Shown here: positions 44,715 through 54,227 of the stretch, piece by piece | Layout of the letters: each line of letters starts with the position of its first letter | Position numbering within the stretch: position 1 is the first letter of the stretch | Source: Alistipes sp. | Lineage (GTDB): Bacteria > Bacteroidota > Bacteroidia > Bacteroidales > Rikenellaceae | Direction: 5' to 3' | DNA: 64,000 nt | NCBI GenBank assembly: GCA_017502025.1 | Contig: JAFVVS010000103.1 | Location: 23,076-87,075 of the forward strand | Program-made: the position numbers and the translations under genes | Notes under the pieces: model-generated | The model's database searches: none | What the model was told of the DNA's origin: nothing | The model's input: the letters and a program-made list of their open reading frames with translations, nothing else

Positions 44715-45071
44715 ATGGATACGATTTGGAACTTTATTAAACAAAATATATTTACCATAATTCTCATTGTGACGCTCATTGTTGCGATGCCGTGGTTGGG
44801 CTATCTCTTTCTGATACCGCTCGTTTTGGTGGTGGTTTTCGGTGCGATGTTAGCGTGGAAGGTGCATAAGTTGCGCAGCCAGATTATCGACGAGGCACAG
44901 CGTCAGCAGGGCTACCAGCAGGAGCAACAGCAGGGCTGGTGGGGTCGTAGCCACTCTCGCAACGAGGGCGATGTTACGGTGGTGCAGACCGAGCAGACCG
45001 AGCAGCGTGTGAGCGACGAGGTGGGCGAGTATGTCGACTTCAAGGAGATCAAGGAGGATAAATCGAAATAG
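44715..45071 (+). CDS. Small membrane protein (DUF4834-like), function unknown
   Basis: A 118-residue protein from the ATG at 44715, which begins MDTIWNFIKQN and lies a normal distance after the -7 box. Two close hydrophobic segments fill about residues 10-50. The remainder is polar, Gln-rich (YQQEQQQG) and acidic at the C-terminus. Similar short proteins occur in Bacteroidales; the DUF4834 label is a recollection and unsure. It precedes mlaE by 38 bp. Confidence 0.7.
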   Translation: MDTIWNFIKQNIFTIILIVTLIVAMPWLGYLFLIPLVLVVVFGAMLAWKVHKLRSQIIDEAQRQQGYQQEQQQGWWGRSHSRNEGDVTVVQTEQTEQRVSDEVGEYVDFKEIKEDKSK

Positions 45072-45109
45072 TAACCGCTCGCCCGAAAGGGTGCAAAGTG
45101 GATAGTAAT

Positions 45110-45859
45110 ATGAAGATTTTAAGCAAATTTTTTGGTGCGGTAGGTCGATATGTTATGCTTATGGGCAAGGTCTTCTCCCGTCCGGAGAAGGCGGGCATCT
45201 ACTATCGCCGTACAGTGAATGAAATTGAGGCTCTCGGTATCAATTCGATACCGTTGGTGGCAATTATTTCGGTCTTTATCGGTGCAGTTATCACATTGCA
45301 GATGGCTCTCACCTTGGAGTCGCCGTTTATTCCGAAGTTTATGATTGGTTATGCCACCCGTGAAACGATGTTCTTGGAGTTCTCGTCGACCGTCGTTGCC
45401 ATTATCTTGGCGGGTAAGGTCGGCTCGAATATCGCCTCGGAGATTGGTACAATGCGCATCACCGAACAGATTGATGCATTGGAGATTATGGGTGTGAATT
45501 CGGCATCCTATCTGATTATGCCGAAGATTGTTGCTACGGTAATCTCATTCCCTCTGCTTGCTCTGTTCAGTATGATAATCGGAACGCTCGGAGGTTATGT
45601 TATCGCAATGACGGGCGTGGTCTTGCCGGCGGAGTATATCGAGGGTTTGCACTACTACTTTATCCCGTTCGAGATAACCTACTCGCTGATTAAGATGGCA
45701 GTTTTTGCCTTCCTCACAACCTCCATCTCGGCATTCTACGGCTACTACGCTGCGGGCAACTCGTTGGAGGTTGGTCGTGCATCGACCCGTGCTGTGGTGA
45801 CAAGCTCGATTGCCATTATGATCTCCAACCTTATCATCACCCAATTAATGCGAACATAG
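45110..45859 (+). CDS. mlaE: MlaE-family ABC transporter permease
   Basis: Inner-membrane permease of the Mla lipid-transport ABC system that helps keep outer-membrane lipid asymmetry. About 249 residues with ATG at 45110; a GTG four codons earlier is possible. Five to six hydrophobic segments and the family blocks LVAIISVFIGAVITLQ and EIGTMRITEQIDALEIMGV are seen. Separated from mlaF by 1 bp. No mlaD (MCE protein) gene follows here; it is presumably elsewhere in the genome. Confidence 0.93.
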   Translation: MKILSKFFGAVGRYVMLMGKVFSRPEKAGIYYRRTVNEIEALGINSIPLVAIISVFIGAVITLQMALTLESPFIPKFMIGYATRETMFLEFSSTVVAIILAGKVGSNIASEIGTMRITEQIDALEIMGVNSASYLIMPKIVATVISFPLLALFSMIIGTLGGYVIAMTGVVLPAEYIEGLHYYFIPFEITYSLIKMAVFAFLTTSISAFYGYYAAGNSLEVGRASTRAVVTSSIAIMISNLIITQLMRT

Positions 45860-45860
45860 T

Positions 45861-46613
45861 ATGATTAAAGGAGAACACATATACAAATCTTTCGATGGTC
45901 GCACCATCTTGGAGGATATCTCGATTGAGTTCGAGGCAGGAAAAACCAACCTTATCATTGGTCGTAGTGGCTCGGGTAAGACTGTGTTGTTGAAGACCCT
46001 TGTCGGACTCCACGAGCCCGATAGTGGCTCTATCTTCTACGACGAGAAGAACTATACCGCCCTCTCCTTTGCCGAGCGAAAACTCGTGCGCCAAGAGGTG
46101 GGTATGATTTTCCAGGGTGGAGCACTTCTCGACTCCTCGACGGTCTATGAGAATGTCCGCCTTCCTCTCGATATGTTTACCGACAAGTCCTCTGCCGAGA
46201 AGGATAAGCGAGTTAAGGAGTGTCTTGCTCGTGTGGAACTCTCCCACGCAGGTCACCTCTACCCATCCGAGCTCTCTGGTGGTATGATTAAGCGTGCCGC
46301 TATTGCTCGTGCTATCGTTCTCAATCCAAAATATCTATTCTGCGACGAGCCGAACTCCGGTCTCGACCCGCAGACCTCAATCGTGATTGATAACCTCATC
46401 CACGACATCACAGTGGAGTATAATATCACCACAATCATCAACACCCACGATATGAACTCCGTTATGGAGATTGGCGAGAAAATCGTCTATATCCATCAGG
46501 GTAAAAAGTGGTGGGAAGGCACCAAAGACGACATTCTCCACGCCGACAACAAAGAACTTAACGATTTTGTTTTTGCCTCGGCAATGGCCAAACGAGCAAA
46601 AAAATCGTTATAA
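45861..46613 (+). CDS. mlaF: MlaF-family ABC transporter ATP-binding protein
   Basis: ATPase partner of MlaE, 250 residues. Walker A GRSGSGKT, signature LSGGMIKRAAIARAI, Walker B LFCDEPNSGLDP and a switch His (NTHDM) are all intact. Its stop codon overlaps the first arm of the hairpin repeat at 46612-46734, so transcript ends and repeat are directly linked. Confidence 0.95.
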   Translation: MIKGEHIYKSFDGRTILEDISIEFEAGKTNLIIGRSGSGKTVLLKTLVGLHEPDSGSIFYDEKNYTALSFAERKLVRQEVGMIFQGGALLDSSTVYENVRLPLDMFTDKSSAEKDKRVKECLARVELSHAGHLYPSELSGGMIKRAAIARAIVLNPKYLFCDEPNSGLDPQTSIVIDNLIHDITVEYNITTIINTHDMNSVMEIGEKIVYIHQGKKWWEGTKDDILHADNKELNDFVFASAMAKRAKKSL

Positions 46614-46734
46614 AATCGTTTTATGCGGCATCTGCTGCGTTAAACTTCGGAAGCCGAGTTGCTCACATACGATTTAGTATGCTGCGCACTCGGCTCCTTG
46701 TTTGCCTTGCATCTATCCACCTAAAAACGATTTT
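46612..46734. repeat. Conserved-tip long hairpin, copy 2
   Basis: Imperfect ~120-bp palindrome between convergent mlaF and rodA. The tip is CTCACATAC (CATAC 46666-46670) and AGTATGCTGCG (GTATG 46677-46681). Outer arms are AAAATCGTTTT and AAAACGATTTT; inner arms GAAGCCGAGT and ACTCGGCTCC. The stem sequence differs fully from copies 1 and 3 while pairing is kept. Confidence 0.85.
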
Positions 46735-46824
46735 CTATTCGATTTGGATGGGTGTTTGACAGCGTTGTAACCACCTCCTTAAACTGCCGATTTACACATT
46801 GGAAGCTGCCTAAAAACGATTTCC

Positions 46825-48252
46825 TTACTCTCGGATGGTCTGTGCATCGAAGGCGAAGGCGATGAAGATCATTATCGAGAAGGCGAGCAGCGACGAGCCT
46901 CCGTAGGATATCAGAGGAAGTGGAATTCCCATAACCGGCACAACGCCCATAGTCATACCTATATTTATAAGTGTATGGAACAGGAGTATCGAGGCGACGA
47001 TATAGCAATAGACTCGACCGAAGGTCTCTCGTTGACGGTCGCCCATACGCATAAGGCGGAAGATAAAGAGCATAATCAGCGTAAGCACCGTGATCGCCCC
47101 CACAAAGCCGAACTCCTCGCCTATGGTGCAGAAGATAAAGTCGGTATGTTTCTCGGGTACCAAGCCGTAGCGGATATGTGAGCCTTGCAGATAGCCCTTA
47201 CCGAAGAATCCGCCCGAGCCGATAGCAATCTTCGACTGGCGCACATTGTAGTTGAGCGATGCGTCGTCGGTGATGCCTAGGAAGGTCTTAATACGGTTTT
47301 GCTGGTGCGGTTTCATCACATTGAACATCGCATTCGAGGTTGGTGTAATCATCACCGACACCACAAAGAGCAACACCATTATATATATATTGCGCAGGCG
47401 TGAGCGGTAGGCATATACACAGACACCCACCATAGACAATAGCGTGGTCGAGAGCAATACCGTATAGTAATCTACCGAGATTGTCGGTACCGCACTCAAT
47501 AACAAAAAGAGTAGTGTGCTACCACCAAAGAGCAGTGCAAGATAGATTATGCTGTTGCGCCAATTGCGGTTGGCGAAGCACTCCGACAGTGTAAAGACCA
47601 ATATCAACGCCACGAGCAATACCGTAGGCGAATAGAGGAACGACAACAAGAAGAGTGCTGCAATAAATATAATAGGTATGCAGAGCCACTTATTCAGCCC
47701 CTCACGATAGAGCATAAAGACAAAGGAGCAGAGCACCAAGCCCGAGCCTGTATCGTTCTGTAAATAGGTTATCGCAAGCGGCACAAGCAACAGCAGAGCC
47801 ACATTTACAAGACTTCGGAACGAGGATATCGAGAAGCTGAACTCACTCATCAGGCGTGCCGTTGCCAGAGCGATGGCAATCTTGGCAAACTCCATTGTTT
47901 GAAGGCGAATAGGACCAAACTCAAACCACGCCTTTGCGCCATTCACGGTGCGACCAAAGAGGAGTGTCGCCACCAAAGCCAATATGGCGGCCGCATAGAG
48001 ATAGTAGGCAATCTTATGCCACAGACTGCGGTCGAGAAGCATAATGACCACGCCCATAACGAGCGATATGCCGAGCCAGACTATCTGCTTGATGTAGTTG
48101 TGCGAGAAGGCAAAGAAGTTTTCGCTACCCTCGACCCACGATGCCGAGAATACCGCTACCACGCCCACCGCTACAAGCAATAGGTATAGCAACAGTGCCA
48201 CACGATCGACACTGCCGAACAACGACTCTCTCTTTCTCTGTCCGTACTGCAT
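46825..48252 (-). CDS. rodA: Peptidoglycan polymerase RodA (SEDS family)
   Basis: SEDS glycosyltransferase of the rod/elongation complex, working with PBP2. The 475 residues have about ten hydrophobic segments. The family signature near the C-terminus, GMTMGVVPVMGIPLPLISYGGSS (key GxVPVxGxPLPFxSYGGS pattern), is clear. An extra ~70-residue stretch of hydrophobic helices in the middle makes it longer than E. coli RodA (370). The start overlaps the PBP2 stop by 1 bp (TAATG). Last gene of the mre operon. Confidence 0.95.
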   Translation of the reverse strand: MQYGQRKRESLFGSVDRVALLLYLLLVAVGVVAVFSASWVEGSENFFAFSHNYIKQIVWLGISLVMGVVIMLLDRSLWHKIAYYLYAAAILALVATLLFGRTVNGAKAWFEFGPIRLQTMEFAKIAIALATARLMSEFSFSISSFRSLVNVALLLLVPLAITYLQNDTGSGLVLCSFVFMLYREGLNKWLCIPIIFIAALFLLSFLYSPTVLLVALILVFTLSECFANRNWRNSIIYLALLFGGSTLLFLLLSAVPTISVDYYTVLLSTTLLSMVGVCVYAYRSRLRNIYIMVLLFVVSVMITPTSNAMFNVMKPHQQNRIKTFLGITDDASLNYNVRQSKIAIGSGGFFGKGYLQGSHIRYGLVPEKHTDFIFCTIGEEFGFVGAITVLTLIMLFIFRLMRMGDRQRETFGRVYCYIVASILLFHTLINIGMTMGVVPVMGIPLPLISYGGSSLLAFSIMIFIAFAFDAQTIRE

Positions 48253-50069
48253 TACTTCTTTCTATACATCGGATAGGCAATCTTGCGCTTCTTGACATAC
48301 TCGACCAAGTGTGGTCGGCAGATTGTATCCGTCAAATATTTCTCCTCTATAAGCGATGCGATAGGTACCGCCATCTCGGCACCGAAACCTCCGTGCTCGA
48401 CATATACGGCGATAGCAATCTTCGGGTTGTTGCGTGGCGCAAACGAGATAAAGGTCGAGTGGTCCTCGCCCTTCGAGTTCTGCGCCGTACCCGTCTTTCC
48501 GCAGACATTGTAGCCTTTGAGGTATGCGCCCTGGCAAGTACCGTCTTTGTTTACTCCTCGCCACATACCTTCGACGATATGGTCGAAGTGCTTGGCATCG
48601 ACCTTCGTATATTGCTTCTGGTAGAATCGTGTATCGAGCGAGTCCTGACCCTCAATCTCACGCACGATATGCGGAATGTAGTAGTAACCACGATTTGCCA
48701 CAATCGCTGCCAAGTTCGCCATCTGCAAAGGCGTGCAGCCCAACTCGCCCTGACCAATCGAGAGCGAAAGCAGCGTCAGTGCATTCCACGACTTGCGATA
48801 GCGTTTGTCGTAGAACTCTCGTGTAGGGACATAGCCCGCACCCTCGCCCAAGAAGTCGGAGTCGAGTTTGCGACCAAAGCCAAACGAGAGGACATAATCA
48901 CGCCACGCCTCGAAGCCATCTTTGGCAATCTCGTACTTTCGCTTATTTTCGAGGATATTTCTGAAAACATAGCAGAAGTAGGCGTTGCACGATGTGGCAA
49001 TCGCATAACTCAACGCCAAAGGCGAACGATGCTCGTGGCAACCGATATGCTCGCCACCAAGGTGGTAACCCATATTGCACGAATATTGGTAGTGAGGGCG
49101 CAAAACACCCTCCTGCATACCTATCAAGCCCGTAACGAGTTTGAAGGTCGAGCCTGGCGGATAGCGAGATTTTACGGCACGATTCCACAACGGCATTCGG
49201 GGGTTGTTTATCTCCTTGGCGTAGTTGTTTCCACGCTCCTTTCCAATCACAAGCTCGTCGGGGTTGAAGGTTGGCGCGGATACCATTGTCAAAATCTCGC
49301 CCGTCGATGGCTCGATAGCAACCACTGCACCCACCTTGTCCTGCATCAACTCCTCTGCCAACTGTTGCAACTCGGCATCGATGGTGCAGACAATCGACTT
49401 ACCCGCCACCGGCTCTTTTAAGATGGTGTTTCGTTCCGCCTGTGGTGCGTAGATATCCTGCAAAACGACACCCTTCTCGCCACGCAATACCTCCTCGTAG
49501 GCGAGTTCCAAACCCTCCATACCGATGTAGTCGCCCACCGAGTAAGAGTCATCCTTTTCGATTTTTGCCTTTGTAACCTCGTTGATACTGCCCAAGAGAT
49601 TTCCTCCAATCTTGCGTGGATATTGACGCACGGTACGCTGCGAGGTGTAGAAGCCGCCAATATTCATCTCGTCAAGCAGCAGTTTCTGCTCCACGGTGAT
49701 AGGGTAGCGTGTCAAACGGCTCTCTCTACGATATGGCGACTGCGAAATCTTCTTTGCAAGCGTCTCCTTCGACATACCGACAAGGTGACTGACACGCAGA
49801 GTGTCGAAGCCCGACTTTGGCATATCCTTGCGCACAATGCTGACATCGTAGCAGAGTCTATTCTGCGCCAACAACTCGCCATTGCGGTCGTAAATCTCGC
49901 CACGAGGCGGATAGAGCACCACATTTCGGAGATAGTTGCGGTCGGACAACTTGTCGTAGCGGTCGTCGATGAGCTGAATGTAACCCACACGCAATCCGAG
50001 GATTGCAAATATTACAATTACGATAATTCTTGCCACAAGAGCTCGTGGCGACAATCCTCCCTCTCTCAT
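48252..50069 (-). CDS. mrdA: Penicillin-binding protein 2
   Basis: Class B transpeptidase of the elongation complex, 605 residues. An N-terminal transmembrane helix (about 10-28), a pedestal/dimerization domain, and the transpeptidase domain with SxxK as STFK (Ser at about 306), SxN-like region and KTGTAQN (about 522) are seen. The YPPRGEIYDRNGELLAQN stretch is the standard class B motif. It lies 3 bp after mreD. Confidence 0.96.
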   Translation of the reverse strand: MREGGLSPRALVARIIVIVIFAILGLRVGYIQLIDDRYDKLSDRNYLRNVVLYPPRGEIYDRNGELLAQNRLCYDVSIVRKDMPKSGFDTLRVSHLVGMSKETLAKKISQSPYRRESRLTRYPITVEQKLLLDEMNIGGFYTSQRTVRQYPRKIGGNLLGSINEVTKAKIEKDDSYSVGDYIGMEGLELAYEEVLRGEKGVVLQDIYAPQAERNTILKEPVAGKSIVCTIDAELQQLAEELMQDKVGAVVAIEPSTGEILTMVSAPTFNPDELVIGKERGNNYAKEINNPRMPLWNRAVKSRYPPGSTFKLVTGLIGMQEGVLRPHYQYSCNMGYHLGGEHIGCHEHRSPLALSYAIATSCNAYFCYVFRNILENKRKYEIAKDGFEAWRDYVLSFGFGRKLDSDFLGEGAGYVPTREFYDKRYRKSWNALTLLSLSIGQGELGCTPLQMANLAAIVANRGYYYIPHIVREIEGQDSLDTRFYQKQYTKVDAKHFDHIVEGMWRGVNKDGTCQGAYLKGYNVCGKTGTAQNSKGEDHSTFISFAPRNNPKIAIAVYVEHGGFGAEMAVPIASLIEEKYLTDTICRPHLVEYVKKRKIAYPMYRKK

Positions 50070-50072
50070 AAC

Positions 50073-50582
50073 CTATGCCGACAAGCGTTTCATAAAGAGC
50101 GAAAGGATGATATAGTCGAGTACCAACGAACAGAGCGTACTGCACAAGATGCGCAATACGAGGGTACCGAAATTGTCGAATGATAACCACTCCACAAAGT
50201 AGAAGAGTATCGAATGGAGTGCCACCATAGTGATGAAGTAGCGATGAAAGCGCACTCCGAGTCGCTTAACCGACGGCACACCCTCCTCCTTCGATATGGA
50301 GGATAGACCTCCCAGCACAAAGAGCAGTGGGCGACGGAAGAAGGCTATCGGCAGAGTGACCATTGTGTTCAGACCTGCTGTACCCATTGTGATATCCATC
50401 AACACGCCGAGCAACAGACCCACACCGAGCATCTTCCACTGCGACGACTCGATGGGCATAAGCAATATCAGCACGATATAGACCATAGGGGCTACGAGCG
50501 GCGACATCGAGAGGTTGTTCAGCACGAACACCTGCACGAAAAGCACCACCAAAGTAAGCATTATGTATACTCTTGCCCTCAT
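50073..50582 (-). CDS. mreD: Rod shape-determining protein MreD
   Basis: A 169-residue inner-membrane protein with about five hydrophobic segments, between mreC and mrdA, the position of mreD. Sequence identity in MreD is low in general; QWKMLGVGLLLGVLMDITMG is consistent with the family (quoted by its GxxLGxxxDI core). A 111-bp repeat-filled gap separates it from mreC, unusual inside this otherwise tight operon. Confidence 0.88.
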   Translation of the reverse strand: MRARVYIMLTLVVLFVQVFVLNNLSMSPLVAPMVYIVLILLMPIESSQWKMLGVGLLLGVLMDITMGTAGLNTMVTLPIAFFRRPLLFVLGGLSSISKEEGVPSVKRLGVRFHRYFITMVALHSILFYFVEWLSFDNFGTLVLRILCSTLCSLVLDYIILSLFMKRLSA

Positions 50583-50587
50583 ATCTT

Positions 50588-50694
50588 ATGGCTATTAGCC
50601 ATTAGCCATTGGCCATTAGCTTTTTTAATTGACAATTGACAATTATAGGTATTTTTAACTCCTAACTTCTAACTTCTAACTCCTAACTCCTAAC
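50588..50694. repeat. Mixed short-unit repeats between mreC and mreD
   Basis: Three unit types in a row: ATTAGCC/ATTGGCC (50594-50620), AATTGAC (50627-50645) and CTAACTC/CTAACTT (50656-50694). These same units occur separately upstream of the rhomboid gene, dnaJ and uvrB. Confidence 0.8.
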
Positions 50695-51518
50695 TAATGG
50701 TGGGTTTTTTCTTCGAGTGCTTGTGCCTCGCCGGCACCTGTGTTGCGCACCAATACCACATTGTAGAGTCGGTTCATATCTGCCGCAAGGCGCACCTTAC
50801 AGTTGTAGGATGTACCATTCTCGGCAAGCTCTATCTCTTCGATATTTCCAATTATCGCCTCCTTAGGGAAGTAGTGCGAGAAGCCTGCGGCACGCACCAA
50901 ATCGTCTTTCTGCACCTTGGCATACTTGGACAACTCCACAAAGTTGATAATCTGCGTATCGCCACCACGCCACGCCACCGAGCCGTGACTACCATCCTCT
51001 GCCAATACTCCGCCAAGACGGAAATCGACATTCAAGAGCGTCTTTGCTACGGCGAAGTTCTCCGAGCAATCGACCACCACACCTACGGCATAACCCTCGG
51101 GGGTCATCACTGCCATATCGGCAAATACTCCGTCTTGAAAGCCCTTGTCGAGGGTTATAAAGTTGCGACGACGATTTGTGGTTGAGGATATCACACGAGC
51201 CGAGAGATACTCATACCTCTGCAATACCCCCTCGACTGCCAACTTCTCCTCGGGTTGCATAGCTTCGAGGGTGCGAATGCGGTTTTCGAGCGTAGCGATA
51301 TGCTCGGTCAGACGGGTATTCTCCTTGCGGAGCGCAAAGTAGTTCGATATTCCAGCAAAGGTTGATTGCACCGCACCTACCACCGTATTCGACCAGACAA
51401 GCAGTCGTGCCTGTGTATATGGCGTCGAATAGGCGTAACAGCGAATGGCGATAATCTCCAAAATGATAAAGACTATCGCCACTGCGGTTTTGCGTATGAA
51501 GTATATCAACTTCTGCAT
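50694..51518 (-). CDS. mreC: Rod shape-determining protein MreC
   Basis: Periplasmic scaffold of the elongation complex, 274 residues. A single N-terminal membrane helix (about 10-27), a coiled coil (about 62-92, rich in Leu/Glu) and a beta-rich C-terminal domain are seen. The VxxDGxFADMAVMTPEGxAVGVV region and GDTQIINFVELSKYAKVQKDDLV match MreC (given by key parts). The gap to mreB is 188 bp and holds a long hairpin repeat. Confidence 0.93.
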   Translation of the reverse strand: MQKLIYFIRKTAVAIVFIILEIIAIRCYAYSTPYTQARLLVWSNTVVGAVQSTFAGISNYFALRKENTRLTEHIATLENRIRTLEAMQPEEKLAVEGVLQRYEYLSARVISSTTNRRRNFITLDKGFQDGVFADMAVMTPEGYAVGVVVDCSENFAVAKTLLNVDFRLGGVLAEDGSHGSVAWRGGDTQIINFVELSKYAKVQKDDLVRAAGFSHYFPKEAIIGNIEEIELAENGTSYNCKVRLAADMNRLYNVVLVRNTGAGEAQALEEKTHH

Positions 51519-51535
51519 CTTGAAAAAATTATTCT

Positions 51536-51637
51536 GATTGGTAAATTTTGCGCTGCTCTTCGGTAAGCTAAATCCTCACATACCTCTTAGTATGCTGCGG
51601 TTTCGCTTCCTCGTTTATCGCAAAATTTCCTCAATCA
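51536..51637. repeat. Conserved-tip long hairpin, copy 3 (between mreB and mreC)
   Basis: Imperfect palindrome inside the mre operon. Tip CTCACATAC (CATAC 51579-51583) and AGTATGCTGCGG (GTATG 51590-51594). Outer arms GATTG / CAATC and AAATTTTGCG / CGCAAAATTT, inner arms GCTAAATCC / GGTTTCGC. It lies just after the mreB stop on the minus strand and could lower expression of downstream genes relative to mreB. Confidence 0.85.
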
Positions 51638-51706
51638 TCTCTAATTTTTAGGTATTGCGCAAATTACTCTAACGCCTCTACTTGCCCCAGCTTGCCCCAA
51701 TTTGCC

Positions 51707-52726
51707 CTATCGCATCAAGAACGAGAAGCGGTTAATATTTTTCAATGCGATGTTAGTTCCACGAACCACTGCACGCAACGGATCCTCTGCAATGTGGAAC
51801 GGAATACCTGTCTTCTTCGAAAGACGGCGGTCGAGGCCCTTAATCAAAGCACCACCACCTGCGAGGTAGATACCGTTGCGAACAACATCGGTGTAGAGCT
51901 CGGCAGGCATCTCCTGCAACACCTTCATAAGTGCTGCGTCGAGCTTTACGAGCGACTTGTCGAGTGCGTAGGCAATCTCGTTGTACGACAAGGTGATTGT
52001 CTGCGGAAGACCTGTGAGCATACTTGGACCTGTCACTACGAAGTCCTCGGGAGCATCCTCCAACTCGGGCACTGCTGCACCAATCTTACACTTAATCTCC
52101 TCGGCAGTACGCTCACCGATGCGCACGCTGTGCTGGTGGCGAACATACTCCATAATATCGGTTGTGAACTCATCTCCCGCAACCTCGATAGACTCCGAAC
52201 ATACGATACCGCCCAACGAGATACAAGCGATCTCCGAGGTACCACCACCTATGTCGATAATCATATTACCCTCTGGTGCCTCAACATCGATACCTGCGCC
52301 GAGAGCAGCAGCCATAGGCTCGAAGATCATCGCTACCTCACGGCCACCGGCGTGCTCTGCCGAGTCACGCACGGCACGAATAGCAACATCGGTCGAACCC
52401 GAAGGGATGCAGATAACCATTTTGAGCGAAGGCGAGAAGAGCGAGCTTCTGGTCTTAATCTTGCGAATCATACCACGCAACATCAACTCCGTAGCGTTGA
52501 AGTCGGCGATAACACCATCCTTCAACGGGCGGATGGTGCGAAGGTTAGGGTTGGTACGACCAATGAAGGCGTGAGCCTTGCGACCGAGCTCTACCAACTG
52601 ACCGGTCTGCACATTTACCGCAACGACAGATGGCTCATCAACTACCACCTCGTCGTTATAAACAATCAGAGTATTGGCTGTACCAAGGTCGATAGCCAAC
52701 TCCTGTGTCAATGAAAAAAGTCCCAT
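51707..52726 (-). CDS. mreB: Rod shape-determining protein MreB
   Basis: Bacterial actin that organises the elongation complex. The 339 residues match the family. Phosphate-binding loops AIDLGTANTL (about 12-21) and DIGGGTSEIA (about 164-173), the adenosine motif AGGGALIKGLDR and an N-terminal amphipathic MGLFSLTQE are seen. First gene of mreB-mreC-mreD-mrdA-rodA. Confidence 0.98.
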   Translation of the reverse strand: MGLFSLTQELAIDLGTANTLIVYNDEVVVDEPSVVAVNVQTGQLVELGRKAHAFIGRTNPNLRTIRPLKDGVIADFNATELMLRGMIRKIKTRSSLFSPSLKMVICIPSGSTDVAIRAVRDSAEHAGGREVAMIFEPMAAALGAGIDVEAPEGNMIIDIGGGTSEIACISLGGIVCSESIEVAGDEFTTDIMEYVRHQHSVRIGERTAEEIKCKIGAAVPELEDAPEDFVVTGPSMLTGLPQTITLSYNEIAYALDKSLVKLDAALMKVLQEMPAELYTDVVRNGIYLAGGGALIKGLDRRLSKKTGIPFHIAEDPLRAVVRGTNIALKNINRFSFLMR

Positions 52727-52774
52727 AAGTGTATCTATTTTTATCTAAATTTTATTCCAAACTCCAACTTTTGA

Positions 52775-52835
52775 CAAAGATAGTGAAAAGTTACATAACT
52801 TTTCCTAATTTTATACGAATTTTTTACTATCTTTG
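52775..52835. promoter_or_regulatory. Divergent promoters for mreB and pgi
   Basis: Minus-strand box TATCTTTG at 52775-52782 serves mreB and plus-strand box TATCTTTG at 52828-52835 serves pgi. Leaders of about 40-45 nt on both sides. The stretch between them is AT-rich. Confidence 0.7.
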
Positions 52836-52885
52836 ACAATCATTTTTGAGCGAAGAATTATTTCAAACTAAAAAACAATAAAACT

Positions 52886-54217
52886 ATGGCACTTTTGAAG
52901 TTGAATACCGCAAAGAGCGGTGTCGCATTTTCGGAGGAGTTGAAGGCCTCGGCTTTGGCTGCAAACGCATTGCTCCACTCGGGCAAGGGCGCAGGCAACG
53001 ACTTCCTCGGTTGGGTAAATCTCCCATCGTCGATTGATAAGGCGCAGATCGACGCCATCAACGCTTGCGCAGCATCATTGCGTGCAAAGGCTGATGTTGT
53101 AATCTGCATCGGTATCGGTGGCTCGTACCTCGGCGCAAAGGCTGTGCTCGACGCTATGAGCAACCCATTTGAGTTGCTTCACGCAAAGCACGAGAACCCT
53201 ATCGTACTCTTCGCTGGTCAGAACATCTCGGAGGACTACACCGCAGAGTTGTTGGCAGCAGTTAAGGATCACTCGATCGCTACAATCGTAATCTCGAAGT
53301 CGGGTACCACTACCGAGCCTGCTATCGCCTTCCGTATCATCAAGGAGGAGATCGAGAAGCGTTATGGCAAGGAGGAGGCAAAGTCACGCATCGTGGCTAT
53401 CACCGACCAGGCTCGTGGCGCATTGAAGACCCTCGCAACCCAGGAGGGTTACCAGACTTTCGTTATTCCTGACAATGTAGGTGGTCGCTTCTCGGTACTT
53501 ACCCCTGTGGGCTTGCTCCCACTCGCAGTAGGTGGCGTAGATATCGCAAAGTTGGTTGCAGGTGCTCAGGCTATGGAGGCAGCAACTGCCGAGGGCGTAG
53601 CATTCGAGGATAACCTCGCAGCGCAGTATGCAGCAACTCGCAATGTACTATATAACGCTGGCAAGAAGATTGAGATTCTCGGTTCGTATGAGCCAAAGTT
53701 GCAGAACATCAACGAGTGGTGGAAGCAGCTCTATGGCGAGAGCGAGGGCAAAGAGGGCAAGGGTATCTTCCCTGCATCGGTAACCTTCACCGCAGATCTT
53801 CACTCTATGGGTCAGTACATCCAGGAGGGTGAGCGCACCTTGTTCGAGACTATCATCTCGGTTGAGAAGCCTGCACACGAGGTTAAGGTTGAGGCTGACG
53901 AGGCTAACCTCGACGGTTTGAACTTCTTGGCCGGCAAGCGTTTGCACGAGATTAACAAGATGGCAGAGTTGGGCGTTCAGTTGGCTCACATCGACGGTGG
54001 CGTGCCTAATATCTTGATTCAGATTCCTGCTATCGAGGAGGAGGCAATCGGTGCATTGCTCTACTTCTTCGAGAAGGCGTGCGGTATCAGCGGCTATATG
54101 ATTGAGGTTAATCCGTTCAACCAGCCGGGCGTTGAGGCTTACAAGAAGAATATGTTTGCATTGCTCGACAAACCAGGCTACGAGGAGGAGAGCAAGGCGA
54201 TTAAGGCGAGACTCTAA
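52886..54217 (+). CDS. pgi: Glucose-6-phosphate isomerase
   Basis: Interconverts glucose-6-phosphate and fructose-6-phosphate. The 443 residues match the shorter bacterial form. Sugar-phosphate binding blocks [24 protein letters not shown] and [17 protein letters not shown] are clear, as is the C-terminal [16 protein letters not shown]. Single-gene unit, convergent with bL31B. Confidence 0.98.
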   Translation: MALLKLNTAKSGVAFSEELKASALAANALLHSGKGAGNDFLGWVNLPSSIDKAQIDAINACAASLRAKADVVICIGIGGSYLGAKAVLDAMSNPFELLHAKHENPIVLFAGQNISEDYTAELLAAVKDHSIATIVISKSGTTTEPAIAFRIIKEEIEKRYGKEEAKSRIVAITDQARGALKTLATQEGYQTFVIPDNVGGRFSVLTPVGLLPLAVGGVDIAKLVAGAQAMEAATAEGVAFEDNLAAQYAATRNVLYNAGKKIEILGSYEPKLQNINEWWKQLYGESEGKEGKGIFPASVTFTADLHSMGQYIQEGERTLFETIISVEKPAHEVKVEADEANLDGLNFLAGKRLHEINKMAELGVQLAHIDGGVPNILIQIPAIEEEAIGALLYFFEKACGISGYMIEVNPFNQPGVEAYKKNMFALLDKPGYEEESKAIKARL

Positions 54218-54227
54218 TTTTTATAAC

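Noticed and set aside
45098-45110. GTG at 45098 as the start of mlaE
   Set aside because: The ATG four codons later begins the normal hydrophilic N-terminus; the GTG adds nothing recognisable, though it cannot be excluded.
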